From positions 49,074,228 to 49,138,227 of the forward strand of contig JASEVX010000013.1 of the NCBI GenBank assembly GCA_031761405.1: a stretch of DNA of 64,000 nt, written 5' to 3'. Positions within the stretch are counted from its first letter, which is position 1, and every line of letters starts with the position of its first letter. The notes beneath the pieces were generated by a model. That model was not told the origin of the DNA and did no database searches. It saw nothing but the letters and a program-made list of their open reading frames with translations. The position numbers and the translations under genes were made by a program. Below are positions 12,571 through 24,320 of this stretch, piece after piece. This DNA comes from Serripes groenlandicus (taxonomy: Eukaryota; Mollusca; Bivalvia; Cardiida; Cardiidae).

Positions 12571-12632
12571 CGAACGACGGACACATCGCCACGACATAAG
12601 CCCTTCTGGCCTTTGACCAGTAGAGCTAAAAA
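11636..12632. mobile_element. Non-autonomous element with about 160-bp internal repeats
   Basis: The left edge AAGAGGCCCATGAGGGCC with GCTCTACTGGT and the right edge ACCAGTAGAGCT with AAGCCCTTCTGGCC are imperfect inverted repeats. Between lie five to six units with GGCCATAATCCAGTCTTGCA, GGCGGATCTGGCTGG, CTCATGGATATCTAACTACT and AAGTGAAGACTGTATCGTG. A CGCA repeat stands near the right end. Superfamily not known to me. Confidence 0.65.
12518..12580 (+). repeat. (CGCA)n microsatellite
   Basis: About 14 copies of the tetranucleotide, inside the element ending at 12632. Confidence 0.95.
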
Positions 12633-12837
12633 CTGAAAGGAATGCATGATCCCCAATGATGGAGAGATACTATACAAAGAGAGATTCAATGCTGATATTG
12701 TAATTATGCATTTACATCTAAAGACTAATTCGAGTCTATTCAGCAAGCTGTATACTTAGATATGTCAATGTGTTAAGAGATTAGTAGACATATGCCAGAC
12801 AGAGTATGGTCAAGTCGATCAAGTATACTGCAAGTGC

Positions 12838-13412
12838 GTTCATTGAAACCAATCACATTACAGCTACTATTAAGTGCAGTACTGCCATGCGTTCGGTGAA
12901 ACCGTTTGATAGATCACTGTGGCCAATCCACCAATCAAATTACAGCTACTATTAAGTGCAGTATTGCCCTGCGTTTAATGAAACAGTTTGGTAATTAACC
13001 AATCAAGTTACAGCTACTGTAAAGTTCAGTACTGTAAAGTTCAGATCACTGTGGCCAATCCACCAATCAAATTACAGCTACTATTAAGTGCAGTACTACC
13101 ATGCGTTCAGTGAAACCGTTTGGTAGATCACTGCTGCCAATCGACCAATCAAATAACAGCTACTATTGAGTTCAGTGCTGCAATGCGTTCAATAAAACAG
13201 TTTGGTAATCAGCCAATCAAGTTACAGCTACTGTAAAGTTCTATACTGACCTCCGTTCAGTTAGACAGTTTGGTGGATCACTGTTGCCAGTCCACCAATC
13301 AAATAACAGCTACTATTACGTTCAATACATGTGTTCAGTGAAGCAGTTTGGTTGCTCAATGTTGCAAATCCACCAATCAAATTACAGCTACAATATAGTA
13401 GCAGTTGTTTGA
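12838..13412 (+). repeat. Degenerate tandem repeat, about 80-bp unit
   Basis: Seven or so units with CCAATCAAATTACAGCTACT, AGTGCAGTACTGCCATGCG and AAACAGTTTGGTAGATCACT, some halves duplicated or deleted. Confidence 0.85.
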
Positions 13413-13429
13413 TTGGTGGAGCGGTTACA

Positions 13430-14010
13430 AAGAGCTCCCTAACTGTTACACTGGACGCAGGACCGAAATGTTATATAATACACATTTGTACCTGAACGTT
13501 TTTAAGGACTACGAATATAATACCAGGGGAAAGTAGATTTAACATGATCGTTATGCACGAAAACGCATTTCGTTCCAGCAAGAGAAGTTTGTTTTTACGG
13601 GAAAACATCCAGCAATATTACGTTTTGCAGAAACAGGTTTATATTTAAATAAGGCCTAGTTTAAATGTTCATTGAACCCAAATTACAAAATCAGATATAA
13701 AAAAAACAAATTACTCCGATTACGTACGAAGAACATGGTAAATTGCGTATCTTATCACTTGTCCTATATCATGTCATTTCAGATATTTTCAAATTTATTA
13801 CGTCTTATTCATTCTCTCCTCCTGAGATGTCAACAGTGCGTAGTTCTCTATCTCTCCGTTTTTTGCACATGAGTTTATCATTGTGCGTTTAATTTCTTTA
13901 CTTTTGTGTACATTCAAGGACTGAATTTCTATGATCTTTTATATTACGAAAACAGTGCACTGTCCTCTTTAACGATTTTCGATTAGACCCTTCACCCTGA
14001 CAAAGACGCG
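13430..14010. other. No feature recognised
   Basis: AT-rich; the plus frame at 13672-13872 has no family resemblance. Confidence 0.55.
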
Positions 14011-14016
14011 CGATGA

Positions 14017-14165
14017 TCAACCTTTTCGCGCATACAGACGCATTTTGACGCATCTGCAGCAGACGAAAGTTTTAACTCTATTCAATAATGATATTGTTCA
14101 TATTTGTGTATATATTCTTTCTAAGTCGTCTGCTGCAGATTTCATCCAAGTGGTAAAAGGGTTAA
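14017..14165 (+). mobile_element. P1 deletion derivative lacking the central palindrome
   Basis: The left arm CTGCAGCAGACGA jumps straight to the AACTCTATTCAATAATGATA region of the right half. The right end is TTAA. A further P1 start (CTGCAGCAAACGACT) follows directly and runs into the assembly gap. Confidence 0.7.
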
Positions 14166-14185
14166 CATGTCTGCAGCAAACGACT

Positions 14186-14385
14186 NNNNNNNNNNNNNNN
14201 NNNNNNNNNNNNNNNNNNNNNNNNNNNNNNNNNNNNNNNNNNNNNNNNNNNNNNNNNNNNNNNNNNNNNNNNNNNNNNNNNNNNNNNNNNNNNNNNNNNN
14301 NNNNNNNNNNNNNNNNNNNNNNNNNNNNNNNNNNNNNNNNNNNNNNNNNNNNNNNNNNNNNNNNNNNNNNNNNNNNNNNNNNNNN
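14186..14385. other. Assembly gap, 200 N
   Basis: Placeholder gap. A P1 left arm (CTGCAGCAAACGACT) runs into it, so unresolved repeat DNA is likely. It could also hide a missing exon of the RBM24-like gene. Confidence 0.98.
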
Positions 14386-14767
14386 CCACTGATTAGCTTT
14401 AGAATAAAATGCATTTAGAATGATTTATAGAACCCGATTCTAAACTCCTAATAAAAATATATGTACCAGAAAAAGACCATGAAACTTCGACCATACAAAA
14501 GTGTAAATTATAAATAAATACGACCCTAATAACACGCCTTGCTGAACATCGTAGAATTTTTATTGCGTGTATCCATGTTTCGTTTTTGCTTTGTATTTGG
14601 GTGGTCACGTGGTACACATTTTATAGCAGCAGATCTTCGGAACAGAAGGAAAGAAATGGTCCCGTCACGGTGTTATAACGTGGCGTGGACTATAAACAAA
14701 AAGGATGTAACTTTGATACATAGAAAGATATATTTACAATGGTTTTGCATTAATTCATCGATATGTC

Positions 14768-14940
14768 TTAACCCTTTCCCACATAAAGGCGCATCTGAAG
14801 GCAGGCAATTTTGTTAAAAAAAAAAGAAATTACTCCTTTTGCATCACTGTTTACAACTATGTTTAATAACTAAACTTTCATATATATAGAGAGAGATTTT
14901 CCATATGTGTGCCTAAAGGTTTTTCAAAAACGACCACTGG
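14768..14940 (+). mobile_element. P1 MITE, right end lost
   Basis: Left TTAA with CCCTTTCCC, then a degraded core. A TATATATAGAGAGAG stretch stands where the right half is normally found. Confidence 0.6.
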
Positions 14941-15610
14941 AAGAAGAATGGAACATTTCTCAAATTGAAAGTTAGATAACTCGATGAAGTTGAAAAGAGG
15001 AGAACATTCTCATTATGAGCAAAATTATGATCTTCGTTTCCGAAATATGTTCAAACGTCGCCTACTTAGCGGGACGCGTCGAAATGCGCATGCGTATATG
15101 GAAGCCGTAAAAAACGCATGTGAGGTACACGGAAAAACAGATACTACGCGAAGCCATAAAAACCGTTAACAAATGAGGTTAGACGCGGAATTTAGAGGGA
15201 AGGATCTCACCACAGCCATGATAGTTTACAAAATTCCAAACTCGCTGCCAGCTAGCTCAGCTGGGAGTCAAACATCTGAATTATTTATCAAAATTGATGG
15301 TAATAAAAGTGCATTTGTTTAATGGTTTAGTCTGGATTGTCAAGTTCTTCGTTTCATCTCCTTTCTGTGTTTCTACTACCGAACTGGCGAGTACTAGAAA
15401 TTAATTTTGAGAGTTCTTATAATTGTTTATTTATTTTTTGCGCAAAATGCATGTTAAAAGAGGCTCTATTTTCACTGACAATCACAAAGTTACTTTGTGT
15501 TTTGATATTTATAATAAGAACACTATTTAGAATGGTTGGATTTAACGGGTCCAGTAGCCAAATTCCTTAAATAATTCATCTGTAAAATTCGATCACTGAA
15601 ACATAATGTA
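14941..15610. other. No feature recognised
   Basis: Plus frames of 61 and 77 codons resemble nothing known to me. Confidence 0.5.
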
Positions 15611-15615
15611 AACGG

Positions 15616-15828
15616 TTAACCCTTTCCCTCATATAAACGCTTTCTAACGCCTCTGCGGCACACGGCTTTTTGAAAACATAGTGACAAAAGAAGTAGTGAC
15701 CTTTTGCCACAATATTTTTCACATTTAGTCATAGGTTATCCATTCAATTATAGAGATATTCTATTTATTGACACAAATATGTTCAAAGTCGTCTGCTGTA
15801 GAATTGTCGTATGAGGGGAAAGGGTAAA
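15616..15828 (+). mobile_element. P1 MITE with half the palindrome deleted
   Basis: After AAAAGAAGTAGTG the left palindrome arm is missing and the right side resumes at CCTTTTGCCAC. Confidence 0.8.
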
Positions 15829-16500
15829 CCTCTTCAGTGTGGATTACTATTTTTTTTGTAGGGAAAACATTGTTTTAAAATATTATTTATTTCTTGAACG
15901 TTGAGCTATACTAAGAATGAAGTGCTGAAAACAGGTTCTCATTAACAAATTTTACTAATTACTAACGAAAATATAAAGTGTTCATGGTTAGACAAACGAC
16001 ATGGCCATGGAAAACAAACCATATATAGTACATTGTATTTGTGAGTAGCATAGACATCCAGTATTACGCTCCGCATCCGCGCAGTTTGATCTGGAGTATC
16101 GTTCATCGTTCGTAACCTAGTCGCACTAAGGTTTTAAAGACAGTGATTTCTTTAGTGCATCGGAACAGATGACTTGGATGTGCAGTCAAATACCGATGAC
16201 TTCACGACAAACGGCTGTAACAACAGCTTGCAACAATATGTAGTTACAACCGTTTTGCTTGAAGCTCAACGATATGTTAGGCTTGATTTTCCTGTAGCAC
16301 GGCTGCGATGACCTTTTGACAAATTAATCCCGGGGTCCCCCGGGGACCGAATAGCACCATAAACACCATGCATGCAAGGTCAAATTTCACTGAGCCCTAA
16401 CTCGATTAGTGGATTCCTACCAAACGAACAAACCTCGTGGTAAAGTTTCTGTTTCGATCTTTTCGAATTTATTATTCGTGGCTTAAGAGTATGGTATGGG
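15829..16500. other. No feature recognised
   Basis: Includes a GC palindrome (CCCCGGGGTC-like, 16327-16352) and GTAGTTACAACCGTTTTGCT, a faint H2-terminus likeness. Confidence 0.5.
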
Positions 16501-16504
16501 CACT

Positions 16505-16685
16505 TTAACCCTTTCCCACATACATCAAATCTGCAGCAGATGCATTTGAAAACATCAAGGCAGAAATGTAGAAAAATTCCATAAATTATTTGAAAATATT
16601 GCGGCAATAAGGAGAAATTGCTCGTTTTGAGTATGTCGTCTGCGGCAGAGACGTCAGAAAGCGGCTATATGTGGGAAAGGGTTAC
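16505..16685 (-). mobile_element. P1 MITE with the right palindrome arm deleted
   Basis: Left TTAA, right TTAC. The core stops after GCTCGTTTTGAG and continues at GTCGTCTGCGGCAG. Confidence 0.75.
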
Positions 16686-16734
16686 AGAAGAATACCAACA
16701 ATGGTAATGAGGTGCTTTTTCATTTTTTTATAAT

Positions 16735-16860
16735 CTTGATTTTACCTTCAAATCCTATGTTGTGGGTACTCACTTAGACGATTCATCTGAGTACCCACAG
16801 CATAGATCTATAAATGAGTAATAGAGTGATATTGGGGAAGCCGATGAGTAATTAATTCCA
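16735..16860 (+). mobile_element. H3 palindromic element, shortened loop
   Basis: CCTATGTTGTGGGTACTCAC, loop TTAGACGATTCATC, then GAGTACCCACAGCATAG; outer arms worn. Confidence 0.7.
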
Positions 16861-17320
16861 TGTTATGTCTGCCTCTGTGTTATTTTTTGTATCATAACAT
16901 AATGTTTTAATAATGAGTTCCCTACTCCATTTAAATTATCGTAGGTTTCCCGAATATCATTGCAAAGAATGCATATCACTTTTACGTAATATTAAATTCA
17001 GATCAGCCAAATCTCGAATATGTTCTCTTAAATATTCCAGAAATGGGTTCTTCAAAGCATAACAGCTATCCTGTGTAAACAAAACCGGCGGTAATGTTAA
17101 GTTATAAAAGGTTTTTTTTTTAAAAGAGACCATATGCACTATGATATAAATAAAACTTGATTACGAGCGGCGGTCGTAAAATCGCGAATTTGTAGTGGGG
17201 CGAATACCCGAAGTATATTTGTTTGTTACCCGTCACTTCGAAAGGGAACCATGTATGTATGGCGTGCCTTTGGTTCTACAGAGGTATAAATATTGAAATA
17301 GTATCCACGTGTTCTCCTAG
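16861..17320. other. No feature recognised
   Basis: AT-rich between H3 and P1 remnants. Confidence 0.5.
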
Positions 17321-17321
17321 G

Positions 17322-17410
17322 TTAACCCTTTTCCAACATGTAGACGCATTTTGATGCATTTGAAGCAGACGATTGTGAAATTATTGAGGCTACAAAGGGA
17401 GAAATTGCTC
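17322..17410 (+). mobile_element. P1 fragment, left part
   Basis: Ends inside the left palindrome arm at GAAATTGCTCACATA. Confidence 0.65.
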
Positions 17411-17672
17411 ACATACACATGTAAACAATTATTGAGTAAAACGCAGCAAACGGATCGTAACTAACAAAAAGTAAAGATTTTAGCCCACAGGACATTTCAC
17501 CACCAACATGGAAACTTGACACCAAATTGTTTTCTACCGACATTTACACTTTTTTTTTTATCTCGTTTGTTTAAAAGTGCCACATTTGGTTGTAAGATAT
17601 ATTTTTTGCTCGATTGGAATTCAAATCACAAATGAGACTCGTTTACCAAAATGTGTGACCATGTGTAGTCTT

Positions 17673-17776
17673 TTAACCTTTTCCCATATACAACCTATCT
17701 ACAGGACGTGACCATGAAAACTTCTTTGCAAAATCTCTATTGTCTCGATGTGTTTTGCTTGAGAAAAAAGGGTTAA
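17673..17776 (-). mobile_element. P1 deletion derivative, 104 bp
   Basis: TTAA at both ends with decayed termini. The core and CTGCAG motifs are gone. Confidence 0.55.
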
Positions 17777-17812
17777 ACATTTACAGTGAAGCAATATAAG
17801 GCTGTTTGTCTT

Positions 17813-18043
17813 TTAACCCTTTTCCCCACATACAGACGCTTTCTGACGCCTCTGCGCCAGACGACTTTATTGAAAACATTGTAGCAGAAGGAGAAATTGC
17901 TCAAAACGAGCAATTTCTCCTTTTTGCGACATCGTTTTCAACTATATTCAGTAATTATACCTTCATTTATAGAGACTTTTCATATTTTATACTTAATGCC
18001 TTCAAAGTCGTCTTCTGCAGATTAGTTGTATGTGGGATAGTTC
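17813..18043 (+). mobile_element. P1 MITE, right end decayed
   Basis: The long palindrome GCTCAAAACGAGC is intact. The right terminus reads GTGGGATAGTTCA. Confidence 0.8.
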
Positions 18044-18070
18044 AGTGGTGAAATATGTCTTGTGGTATCA

Positions 18071-18253
18071 GAGCTCTAGATAAGGAGCGTTTTTCATGCT
18101 CTAAATTCCTTATTTGACCTCCAAAACCTATGTTGTGGGTACTCAAAAGAATCGTCTCAGTGAGACGATTCTTTTGAGTACCCACGACATAGGTTTTGAT
18201 GAGTAGTAAGAGAGATATCCTATAAGAAAGACATATTTACTCCTCCTTATCTC
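18071..18253 (+). mobile_element. H3 palindromic element, best copy
   Basis: CTCTAGATAAGGAGCG opens and CTCCTTATCTCG closes the element. The centre pairs CAAAACCTATGTTGTGGGTA with its complement around CGTCTCAGTGAGACG. Confidence 0.78.
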
Positions 18254-18439
18254 GTCCTCTGGGTATACATGGTCAAGGAGGGGAGACAAAAAAGCAAGCG
18301 AGTATATATATATATGTATATATAAATAAGCAGCAAAATGAAAATTTCACATCTACAAATCAAACAATGCAGGGAAAAGAGGAGATGTAGAAAAGCTCAT
18401 GGTTATGGGACCGCTTTTGCTCGAGGAGGATGTGGTTCA

Positions 18440-18745
18440 CTCGAGTATTGAGACCGAAGAGGCAAGATTGGTTCCCTGTAGTATTCAACCGAAGAGACTA
18501 TATTGGTTCCTTGTAGTAGCAAACCGATGAGACTAGATTGGTTCCCTGCAGTAGCAAACCAAGGATACTAGATTGGTTCCCTGCAGTAGCAAACCGAGGA
18601 CCCTAGATTGGTTCCCTGCAGTAGCAAACCGAGGACCCTAGATTGGTTCCCTGCAGTAGCAAACCGATGAGACTAGATTGGTTCCCTGCAGTAGCACACA
18701 CCAAGGAGACTAGATTGGTTTCCCTGTAGTAGCAAAACCGAAAAG
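18440..18745 (+). repeat. 35-bp minisatellite, about 8 copies
   Basis: Unit contains GACTAGATTGGTTCCCTGCA and GTAGCAAACCGA. The outer copies are most diverged, the inner four nearly identical. Confidence 0.92.
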
Positions 18746-19363
18746 ACTGGACTATCTAGATAAATAAAATGGAGAGATCGAAAAGGCACTCGTCAAAGAT
18801 TGATTTTGAAATATAGTGAAAGATGAATAGGAAACAAACTACATACTAATCGTAAAAGCACAAAGGCTTAAAAAACACACCGACAAGTTAAAAAACACAC
18901 TGGGGTATATATACTTGACAGTGGTAGCTCAAAAATACAAAGCCATGCAGTTCATAATAAGACTCAAACGGGCGACCCAAGGGCATGGGTCGTCATAAAA
19001 AACCATAGAAGACACTACAAGAACACCAAAAAGTATTCGAATCACCGCAAACCACGTTGTACTTACGGTATGCGTGTGTATAAAATCCATATTATTTTTT
19101 TTTATTTTGATTACTATTTTTTTTCTTACGTTTTAACAACTCCGTTTTGATTGCAAAACCCGCCCTAAAACATTTAAATACCTTCGAGACGGTGATTATC
19201 AAAACACGTGATAATCGCACAAAACATAGAAAAAACACATTTCACTGAAATCGACCCCCAAAGAGATGACGACATCATCATCATCATCATCCCCCACCCA
19301 TATTTGCTGCCATGGCAAAGAATTATGCAAATGATATGCAAATTAGCTGTAATGAATATTCAC
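18746..19363 (-). other. Start of RBM24-like intron 2
   Basis: Follows the exon 2 donor on the minus strand. Holds a (CAT)n stretch at 19269-19292. No third exon seen here or further left. Confidence 0.6.
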
Positions 19364-19369
19364 ACTTAC

Positions 19370-19467
19370 AAATCCATATCCCCGACTTTTTCCAGTCTGT
19401 CTGTCCGTAATGACAACGGCTTCTTCGATGTCACCGAATTTTTCGAAGAATTCTCGTAGAGACTTGT
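19370..19467 (-). CDS. RBM24/RBM38-like: RBM24/RBM38-family RNA-binding protein, exon 2
   Basis: Internal exon of the same gene, 98 nt. It follows acceptor TTTCAG (19468-19473) and stops at donor GTAAGT (19364-19369). Two bases complete the split Asp codon left by exon 1, then 32 codons follow. Residues 28-60 start [19 protein letters not shown] and end [13 protein letters not shown]. This is RRM helix 1, strand 2 and most of RNP1 (RGYGF, with the next V expected at the start of exon 3). Frame, splice sites and domain order agree with exon 1. The exon is too short and too frameshifted against its surroundings to show as a separate long ORF. The remaining RRM (the VTM start and helix 2) and the C-terminal region are not visible to the left. 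Confidence 0.93.
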
Positions 19468-19584
19468 CTGAAAGTAGAATGAATTAAGATAATAGAACGA
19501 TGCGGTGTTGTAATTACACGTGTAGAATCATTCATCCATGATAACCTAACAAAACAAGAAATTTCTTGAATCTTTCTATGACTA

Positions 19585-19795
19585 ATTGGAGCAGCAGACG
19601 ACCTTGAAAATGATCTGAGCAAGAAAAATGGAAAACCTTTGTATTTGAGTTAAGTATAACGATTGAATAAAATTGTCAGTTGAAAACGGAGAAATTGCTC
19701 AAATGACAATATGCACAATTTCAACTTTTGCCACAATGTTTTCAAAGGTCGTCTGCTGCAGAGGCATCAGACAGTGTAAGTTGGAAAGGTTTGAA
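19585..19795 (-). mobile_element. P1 MITE, decayed, in RBM24-like intron 1
   Basis: CAGCAGACGACCTTG and GTCGTCTGCTGCAGAGGC remain. The core palindrome is disrupted (CTCAAATGACAATATG). It lies 118 bp upstream of exon 2. Confidence 0.7.
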
Positions 19796-20159
19796 AATGT
19801 ATTACTTCCAAAGATTCTTTTGATTGATTGATAAATATGTAAATGAACCCCAGAAGATCCATTTTCGTGTGACCCACACAGACCAACTGATATTTAAAAG
19901 ACTGAAGTTCAGAAACTGCTGAATCATTTTAGAATGAAACTTAACGGACGCCTTCTGGTTTCGTTTGTTCAGTCGCTCTCACTTTCCAGTACTTATTTCA
20001 AGCTCTTATCAGTAAAATTTAAAACCTGGGCAAATACTTCTGAAGTATTTTATTTGTCGACATGTACGAAGTGCATTTCTACCAGTTTAAGGGATGGTTT
20101 AACGTCTTGTAAATCTCATAGCAGACATGACTGTTGTGAACGTTTAACGTTTAACAGCT

Positions 20160-20456
20160 GGTTAGATGGGGGGGGAGAGCGAGCGGGTGGGGAGAATGGG
20201 AGAGATATGAATGAAAGTATTATGGACAGAGAGAAGAGATGGATAGTGTGAGCGAAAGGGAGGGAGAATGAGATAGTGACGGGCAGACAGCAGAGAGAAA
20301 AAGGGGGGGAGAGAGAGAGAGGGAGAGAGAGAGAGACGGACAGACAGTCGAGAGAGACCAAGAGAGACATAGAGAAAAATAGAGAAAAAGAAAGAGAAGA
20401 AGAGAAAGAGAGAGAAACGGTAAGAAAAGAAAAAAAAAGAGAGAGAGAGAGAGAGG
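20160..20456 (+). repeat. GA-rich low-complexity DNA in intron 1
   Basis: GGGAGAG, GACAGACAG and AAAGAGA runs. On the sense (minus) strand of the RBM24-like gene this is a pyrimidine-rich tract about 0.7 kb before exon 2. Confidence 0.9.
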
Positions 20457-20695
20457 TGCTATTTGATGTTCCGTACTCCTAAATCAACTTTTATTTGTAC
20501 AGCCTAACGGTGGCAACAATATAAAGTTAGTCATTGAGCTATCAAATAACGTTATACTATAGCTTGGTCGGTGGCGAGGAACACGGGTCCTACTGTTTTC
20601 TTTGTTAACCACAACAATCTTACTTTGACTATATTTGTTAAAGAGGTTTCAACTTTTTTTCATTCGACATAAAGAAATACCCCGAAAGGTTGAGT

Positions 20696-20908
20696 TTTAC
20701 CCTTTTCGCCAGTCCGGCAGCAGAAGACTATCGAACACACTGAGGCAAAAATTATTAATTGCTCATGATGAGCAATGTCATCTTTGGTCACAATGTTTTC
20801 AACATTATTCAATAATTGGCCTTTAATATTTAGAGTGTTTCCATATGTTTGACTAAATAGACTCTTAAGTCGTCTGCTGTAGCTATGATGAATGTGTGAA
20901 AGGGTTAA
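20696..20908 (+). mobile_element. P1 MITE, left end decayed
   Basis: Centre GCTCATGATGAGC. The right TTAA is present; the left terminus is CCCTTTTCGCC. Confidence 0.75.
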
Positions 20909-21329
20909 CCCTCCTGTACATGATTTTGCAAACGATTTTGATTGGTTACGTATGTAGGTTGATTCTGAAACCTTGGAGAAAGAGAAAAAAAAGTCTAGTC
21001 TCATTTCCAACAATGTTTTTCATCTCTGTCTGTCATAAATGTCCATTTTTCCCCGACATATCATATTTTTTTTATTTTCAGATGTTTTTGACATTACCAT
21101 AGCATGTTAAGGGTTACATAAAGGAGTCCATTTCAAACACTAAAATCCGCAATTCTCTACCGAAAGCCTCCATACTTTGTGTTTAATATGTTTCATGAAA
21201 CAAGTCAAAATGAATGTTCGTATTATAAATAACGGAACAAAATATTTCACAAGTCTGAACAATTTCTACTTTTCCCATTATGTTCCCAAATATTTACCTT
21301 GTTATCTTACGTTTCCAAATCAAAGGGGA

Positions 21330-21599
21330 TTAACCCTTTCTCTCATACGACAATTCTGCAGCAGACGACTTTGAACATATTTTGTCAAAAAATAGAAATA
21401 TCTCTATAATTGAATGGATAACCAAAATAGAAAAATCTCTATAATTGAATGGATAACCTATGACTAAAAGTGGAAAACATTGTGGCAAAAAGGAGAAATT
21501 GCTCGTTTTGAGCAATTTCTTCTTTTTGTCACTATGTTTTCAAAAGGACGTCTGCTGCAGAGGCGTCAGAAAGCGTCTATATGAGGGGAAAGGGATTAA
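21330..21599 (-). mobile_element. P1 MITE with an internal tandem duplication
   Basis: TTAA at both ends. A segment of about 36 bp containing TCTCTATAATTGAATGGATA occurs twice in a row (about 21386-21460), making this copy 270 bp long. Confidence 0.85.
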
Positions 21600-22110
21600 A
21601 GGAATCAATATGAGGTAACAGAAGCATCGTTTAATACAATAAAATGTTTCAATTATTTGTTTAGTATCGTGTTTAGACATGCAAATGCATGTCATACATA
21701 AATGTGTAATAAATATCATAGTCGATGCCATTTTGTTTAAATCTCAATAGTATTGTTAATATGTCACACCTTTCAATAAAGTGATGTAATAAATTTATCC
21801 TATTTTGTCTTGATTTATTTTTCTATTCATGACAATTTTCATCCTTTTAATTAATCGGATTATGAATTCGTGTTTAATTCGTATGCCCATTTATTGTTCT
21901 GGTGTTATTTACAAGCGTTCGTGATATACCATCGATTGTGATTTTGACAACCAATGTAATGTTATATATCGTTTTTAAGTTCATGATTTCTTTTTTGTTT
22001 TTGTGATGGTGACACAAGTTGTTCAAATGATACTAGTAATCCCCATCGATACTATTCTGTAGACCCCCACACACGTAATCTACCCAGAACATGGACTGAC
22101 CATTTATGTG
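21600..22110. other. Intron 1 DNA, nothing recognised
   Basis: AT-rich, possibly an old element tail (TCAATAAAGTGATGTAATAA at 21774). Confidence 0.5.
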
Positions 22111-22111
22111 T

Positions 22112-22185
22112 TCAACCCTTTCCCCACATACAACGACTGTGCAGCAGACGATGTTTTGTTTAAATGCCATAGTGTCATTGAGGAG
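22112..22185 (-). mobile_element. P1 fragment
   Basis: Left terminus and GTGCAGCAGACGA, then unrelated sequence. Confidence 0.6.
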
Positions 22186-22287
22186 ATTCGAATATTGGGC
22201 CTTCGGTTTGAGATGCCGGCGATCGACTAGTATCTCTTTGCTTCCGTCATCAACAAAATTCTAACAGGTCCGCCCCACACACCCATT

Positions 22288-22308
22288 CACACACACACAC
22301 ACACACAT
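22288..22308 (+). repeat. (CA)n microsatellite
   Basis: About ten CA copies in intron 1. Confidence 0.9.
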
Positions 22309-22493
22309 ACAACCTCCCAAGATGGCCATGTAACTCGAACCACACTATTCAATAGCCAGTAGCTGGCCGTGGTTATAGTTCAAATACTTTGTATGGATCT
22401 GTTTTTGAGCTTTCCTTCTTTTACATCAATATTACCAAAGCTATTCCGTTAGTGTTATCGTAAAAAGGCGTATGTGTCCGGAGAAAATTACAA

Positions 22494-22722
22494 TTAATCC
22501 TTTTCCCACATTGAGACGATTTCCGACGCGGTCTGTGAAGCAGACGACCATTTGAAAACACTGTGGTGAAAGGAGATGAGCAACTTCACCTTTTGTAAAA
22601 GTGTTTTTCAACTTTATTCAATAATTGTTCTTACAGTTATAACAGTGTATTATAACAGTGTTTTGACTTAATGAATTCAAAGTCGTCTGCTGCAGACTTG
22701 TTTGTATGAGGGAAAGGTTTAA
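22494..22722 (+). mobile_element. P1 MITE, complete ends
   Basis: TTAA at both ends. The core has lost the left palindrome arm (AAAGGAGATGAGCAACTTCACC). Confidence 0.8.
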
Positions 22723-23059
22723 TCGTGCATATGACACACAGTTAACGTCTAGTTGGCGAAACTGCATGTCGAAATTGAAAAAAAAATGTCGAAAGGGAAA
22801 AAAAAGACAAGTCTTCATTGAACGAAGTATTAAAGTATTTTGAATATATTTACATTTTAATGGGTTTTCGGCGTTTAAGTTTGCATTGTACATAAACTGT
22901 CAAAATTGGAAATCCTTTGTAGGGTAAGGGCTATTAAATACGTCTAAGGTAATATAGCCTGTGTTTAAATGGGAGAGAAATGGGAAACGTGTCCCCACAG
23001 AGATTTAAATAAGGGGGTAGTAGACGGGTCTTGATCTTTACATATCTCTCTCTGCATAC

Positions 23060-23130
23060 CGAATTAGTCCCTATGTTGTGGGTTCTCAAAGGGATCGTAT
23101 CATAGCCACACCATAGAGGTTTCGTTGTTT
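23060..23130 (+). mobile_element. H3 remnant in RBM24-like intron 1
   Basis: CCCTATGTTGTGGGTTCTCA followed by a decayed right arm (CACACCATAGAGG). Confidence 0.55.
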
Positions 23131-23929
23131 TTATAAGGATTTTAGAACATGCAATACTGTAATTATATATTGCTATGATGTCCAAGAGAAGAAGAGGACT
23201 AAGAAAATCGTGTACGAAGACAGACGGGCGATCTTTTTGTATTGGGGCTTAAAAAAGCCGTTTTTCAACAATATATCAGTCGGCACGTTATCATGATACA
23301 CGGGCGAAAGTTTGTTACGTATGACTTATGCGTTTAGATGGGTTCTAGCAGCCCGTTCCCTGCATCCCTTTCCCTGCAGCCCGTGCCCATGCAGTCCACT
23401 TTTCATATCGAAGTCATAATTCATGTCGTAGAGGGGGCGATATATAACATTACATCAAAAGCATTGATATCCTGATAATTTACATTTCTGTACATTCGGT
23501 GAGCATTTGCTTCCTTTTTCCAGCATGTTATCAATTAAGTGGCATTTCAAAAAGACTCGTTTCGGTGAAACCCCGATTCAAGCATCCGTGAGTAAGTGCA
23601 TATATATGTTGAGAGAGAGAGAGAGATAGAATGAGATAGACTATTATATGCATTCAAAGTGCCTTCATGTCGTTAAAATCGTTTAAATCTGTTAAAACAC
23701 CACATTGTGGGATTTTCAGGGGCTTTATCTGTAATCAATAAACCTCATAGATAAGGCCTTAGAATTTCTATTTTTAAAAAACATGTGTAAATACTCATGG
23801 GCTTTTGAAATTCTCTTAGGTATTCTGGGTGAAAAGTTTGAGAGACAAAATGAAGAAAACGAATAGGGAAAGGTAGGAGAAGATTGAGAAGAAACAGAAA
23901 ATGTAGTAAATTTGTATTATTATACGTAC

Positions 23930-24320
23930 CGTTTGTTTTTACTAATAGTAGTAGAAGTAGTTATAGAGGAAGTTATGGTAATGGTAGACATATTACTGGA
24001 GTGGTAGTAGCAGCAGCAGTATTTATTGCTAACATATGTTGTAGGTAGAAGAAGTTTTAGAACTTTTAGGAGTAAAATGGGGACGTAGTAGTTCGACATT
24101 TTGGTAATTTGACCTTTTGACAGTAATTCGTAATAGTAGTAGTAGTATTAGTAGTAGAAACAATAGGAATAATAGTTATAGTAGAAACAATATTGGTTGA
24201 AGTATAGAAGTCGAAACAGTAGGAGCAATAGTGGTTGCAGTAGAGGAAGGTGCAATATGAACTGTGAAGAAGAAGACGAAGAAAAAGACGGAAAAAAGAA
24301 GAAGAAGAAGAAGAAGAATA
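23930..24320 (+). repeat. (TAG)n, (GTA)n and (GAA)n trinucleotide repeats
   Basis: Impure triplet repeats (AGTAGTAGTAGTATTAG at 24136, GAAGAAGAAGAAG at 24298) end about 10 bp before the exon 1 donor site. Confidence 0.88.

Noticed and set aside
14045..14418. Open frames spanning the N gap
   Set aside because: Mostly undefined residues; no information.
18120..18198. Hairpin at 18120 as a microRNA precursor
   Set aside because: It recurs as part of mobile family H3 with loop and flanks; a transposon-derived small RNA is possible, but the sequence alone does not support a miRNA gene.
20904..21113. A further P1 copy between 20904 and 21113
   Set aside because: Only TTAACCC, CAACAATGTTTTTCA and AAGGGTTA are P1-like; too little order is kept to call it.
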